Origin: CAYMPH01 sp964392365
GTDB taxonomy: Bacteria; Spirochaetota; UBA4802; UBA5550
Length of the DNA: 64,000 nucleotides
Assembly (NCBI GenBank): GCA_964392365.1
Contig: CAYMPH010000020.1
Location: forward strand, 1 to 64,000
Direction of reading: 5' to 3'
Shown: positions 62,793-64,000 of the stretch, in pieces
Layout of the letters: every line of letters starts with the position of its first letter
How positions within the stretch are numbered: the stretch's first letter is position 1
Notes under the pieces: model-generated
What the model was told of the DNA's origin: nothing
Database searches by the model: none
The model's input: the letters and a program-made list of their open reading frames with translations, nothing else
Translations under genes and position numbers: made by a program

Positions 62793-63887
62793 TTATTTCC
62801 TGAAAAAAAACCGGTTAAGAATTGAAAGCTTTTTCATATCCTCATCTGCTGCCGGCAGATACGGCGCAGAGGAAGGATTACCATTTAACACAGATATTAC
62901 ATACAGAGTATTTGGAAAAATATAAAACAAAATGACCAGAAAAAACATCCATAACCTTTCATCAGATGGCCTTGGTGTATATACGAAAATATTCCTCGCA
63001 TCAGATGATGTAAGGTTCATTCCGGGGGAACCTGCTCTGATAGAATTAATCAGATAAGGGATTTCAAGCGGATCAGCCCGTAAAACCGTCATAGCCTGAT
63101 TATCTGAAGCCGCAGCATTAAATACATTTTTATTTTTAAATAATATCTCCTGCGTTAAGAAATTACCGAATGTATTGACTGGCAGAATAAAAAACGGGTC
63201 CAGATACTTGTCATCAATATGAACCCAGGCCAGTTTTTTATCCGGCGAAATCTCTTTGCGGTATTCGTCTATCATGATGCGGAAATCTTTTGTATGAATA
63301 AACTTCCAGAAAATTTTCTCAGCACTTAGCGGATCCCTGTCAGGCAATAAGGGAAAAACATTATAATTCACGATAGAGCCTCTAACTTTACCTATTCTTG
63401 GATAAAGCACCCTGTTCTGATACCGCCATATCCCGTTTTTGGAAAATCTGTATTCTGTAATCTCTTCAACATTCCGGAAATTTTTTTCCCGCAAATTTTC
63501 AACTTTAACAGCGGATTCTGTCGGGCCGATGAGGGCAACAGCATGAGGAACTATGAATGGCTGAACCAGAAAAAGAAGTGATATGACACCCATGAATATA
63601 AGCTCCAATAAAGTCCAGTCAGGATTTTTACCGCTGCGGTTTTTTTTATAAAGGCGCGTAAACTTTCCTGAAATCTTCAGGTTAATCATAAAAAAAATAA
63701 AAAATAATATCCCAATTATTATTGGGAAAAACACGGGCCCGCCGCTAAGCCATGAAAGACCCGGAACATAAGCAGCTGCGAGAATAAACGCCACAAGCAT
63801 AAACTGCATACCGAGAATCCATGAAATTTTAAAAATAGTTACCCGCTTCATTAAGTCACGGTTATTTATATAATCTGTTTTTATCAT
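62793..63887 (-). CDS. Membrane protein, unknown
   Basis: A 364-residue protein with three N-terminal membrane helices (about residues 18-38, 47-67 and 90-115), a large extracytoplasmic domain (about 120-310) and a last helix near 315-340. The soluble part has no recognisable motif; it is rich in Asp, Lys and aromatic residues and contains WKFIHTKDFRIMIDEYRKE. I know no family. Its start is the ATG at 63887; a second ATG 12 codons later is possible. No strong Shine-Dalgarno is seen. It converges with the exported Tudor-like gene. Confidence 0.65.
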   Translation of the reverse strand: MIKTDYINNRDLMKRVTIFKISWILGMQFMLVAFILAAAYVPGLSWLSGGPVFFPIIIGILFFIFFMINLKISGKFTRLYKKNRSGKNPDWTLLELIFMGVISLLFLVQPFIVPHAVALIGPTESAVKVENLREKNFRNVEEITEYRFSKNGIWRYQNRVLYPRIGKVRGSIVNYNVFPLLPDRDPLSAEKIFWKFIHTKDFRIMIDEYRKEISPDKKLAWVHIDDKYLDPFFILPVNTFGNFLTQEILFKNKNVFNAAASDNQAMTVLRADPLEIPYLINSIRAGSPGMNLTSSDARNIFVYTPRPSDERLWMFFLVILFYIFPNTLYVISVLNGNPSSAPYLPAADEDMKKLSILNRFFFRK

Positions 63888-64000
63888 ATATCTTCTATGC
63901 CTGTTTAGTTTTACTTCACTGAAAGCTTAGTATAAATGTTATATTCTTTAGCGGAAAAATATTCTGTATAAAAAGCCTGGAAGTAAATTCCGAGCATCAA

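Noticed and set aside
1..64000. CRISPR arrays, rRNA, tRNA, integrases, transposases
   Set aside because: I looked for regularly spaced repeats, tRNA-like cloverleaf ends and recombinase motifs and found none; a covariance-model search would be needed to exclude small RNAs.

Overview
The window is an AT-rich bacterial chromosome segment, densely coding on both strands. It carries no rRNA, no tRNA that I can see, no CRISPR array and no phage or transposase gene. I think it comes from a spirochaete-like, Gram-negative-type anaerobe. The reasons are an RND pump and exported proteins, 7TM (7TMR-DISM-type) class III cyclases, very large kinase/PP2C signalling proteins of the kind common in Leptospira-like lineages, and an oxygen-sensitive 2-hydroxyacyl-CoA dehydratase/benzoyl-CoA reductase-type cluster. 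The phylum is inference; no marker gene settles it.

Layout. 1-6.4 kb: small hydrolases, exported and membrane proteins of unknown role, and a four-gene leftward operon (coiled-coil protein, metallo-beta-lactamase-fold enzyme, two membrane proteins). 6.5-17.1 kb: two tandem, paralogous giant sensors (7TM-HAMP-PAS-histidine kinase-receiver-SpoIIE phosphatase). Each follows a 36-codon leader ORF, absent from a normal gene call, whose stop lies at the TTG start of the giant gene. 17-31.5 kb: MFS and RND transporters, a membrane SpoIIE phosphatase, a YoaP-like acetyltransferase, an FAD amine-oxidase-family enzyme, a SurA-like chaperone, a GAF histidine kinase and an anchored EEP-fold enzyme. 31.6-45.8 kb: a Ser/Thr kinase-AAA-GAF-SpoIIE giant overlapping a second membrane SpoIIE phosphatase, two adenylate cyclases, a tandem HD-GYP protein, a chemoreceptor-like protein, a Nudix hydrolase and a methyltransferase. 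46-54.8 kb: an IclR regulator divergent from a catabolic operon (acyl-CoA ligase, two FeS dehydratase/reductase subunits, BASS transporter, SDR, ATP-dependent activator). 54.9-57.4 kb: an ArsR-headed cluster with an extremely Met-rich repeat protein, a membrane SHOCT protein, an ECF sigma factor and a small Cys-rich protein. 57.7-64 kb: an RsbRD-like helical protein, a CapA-family protein, a TGT-MnmD fusion, an exported Tudor-knot-like protein and a membrane protein.

How the genes work together. Signalling dominates: five SpoIIE-type PP2C phosphatases, two class III cyclases, a double HD-GYP protein, three histidine kinases and a receptor-like protein, yet no anti-sigma kinase or STAS antagonist is encoded beside them, so their targets are presumably elsewhere. 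The 47-54 kb operon reads as uptake of an organic acid, CoA activation, and ATP-driven radical dehydration or reduction under IclR control. The 55-57 kb cluster looks like a thiophilic-metal response module, perhaps undescribed. Several inverted-repeat elements (GGGGTCAGAGC REPIN-like units and two MITE-like hairpins) sit between genes.
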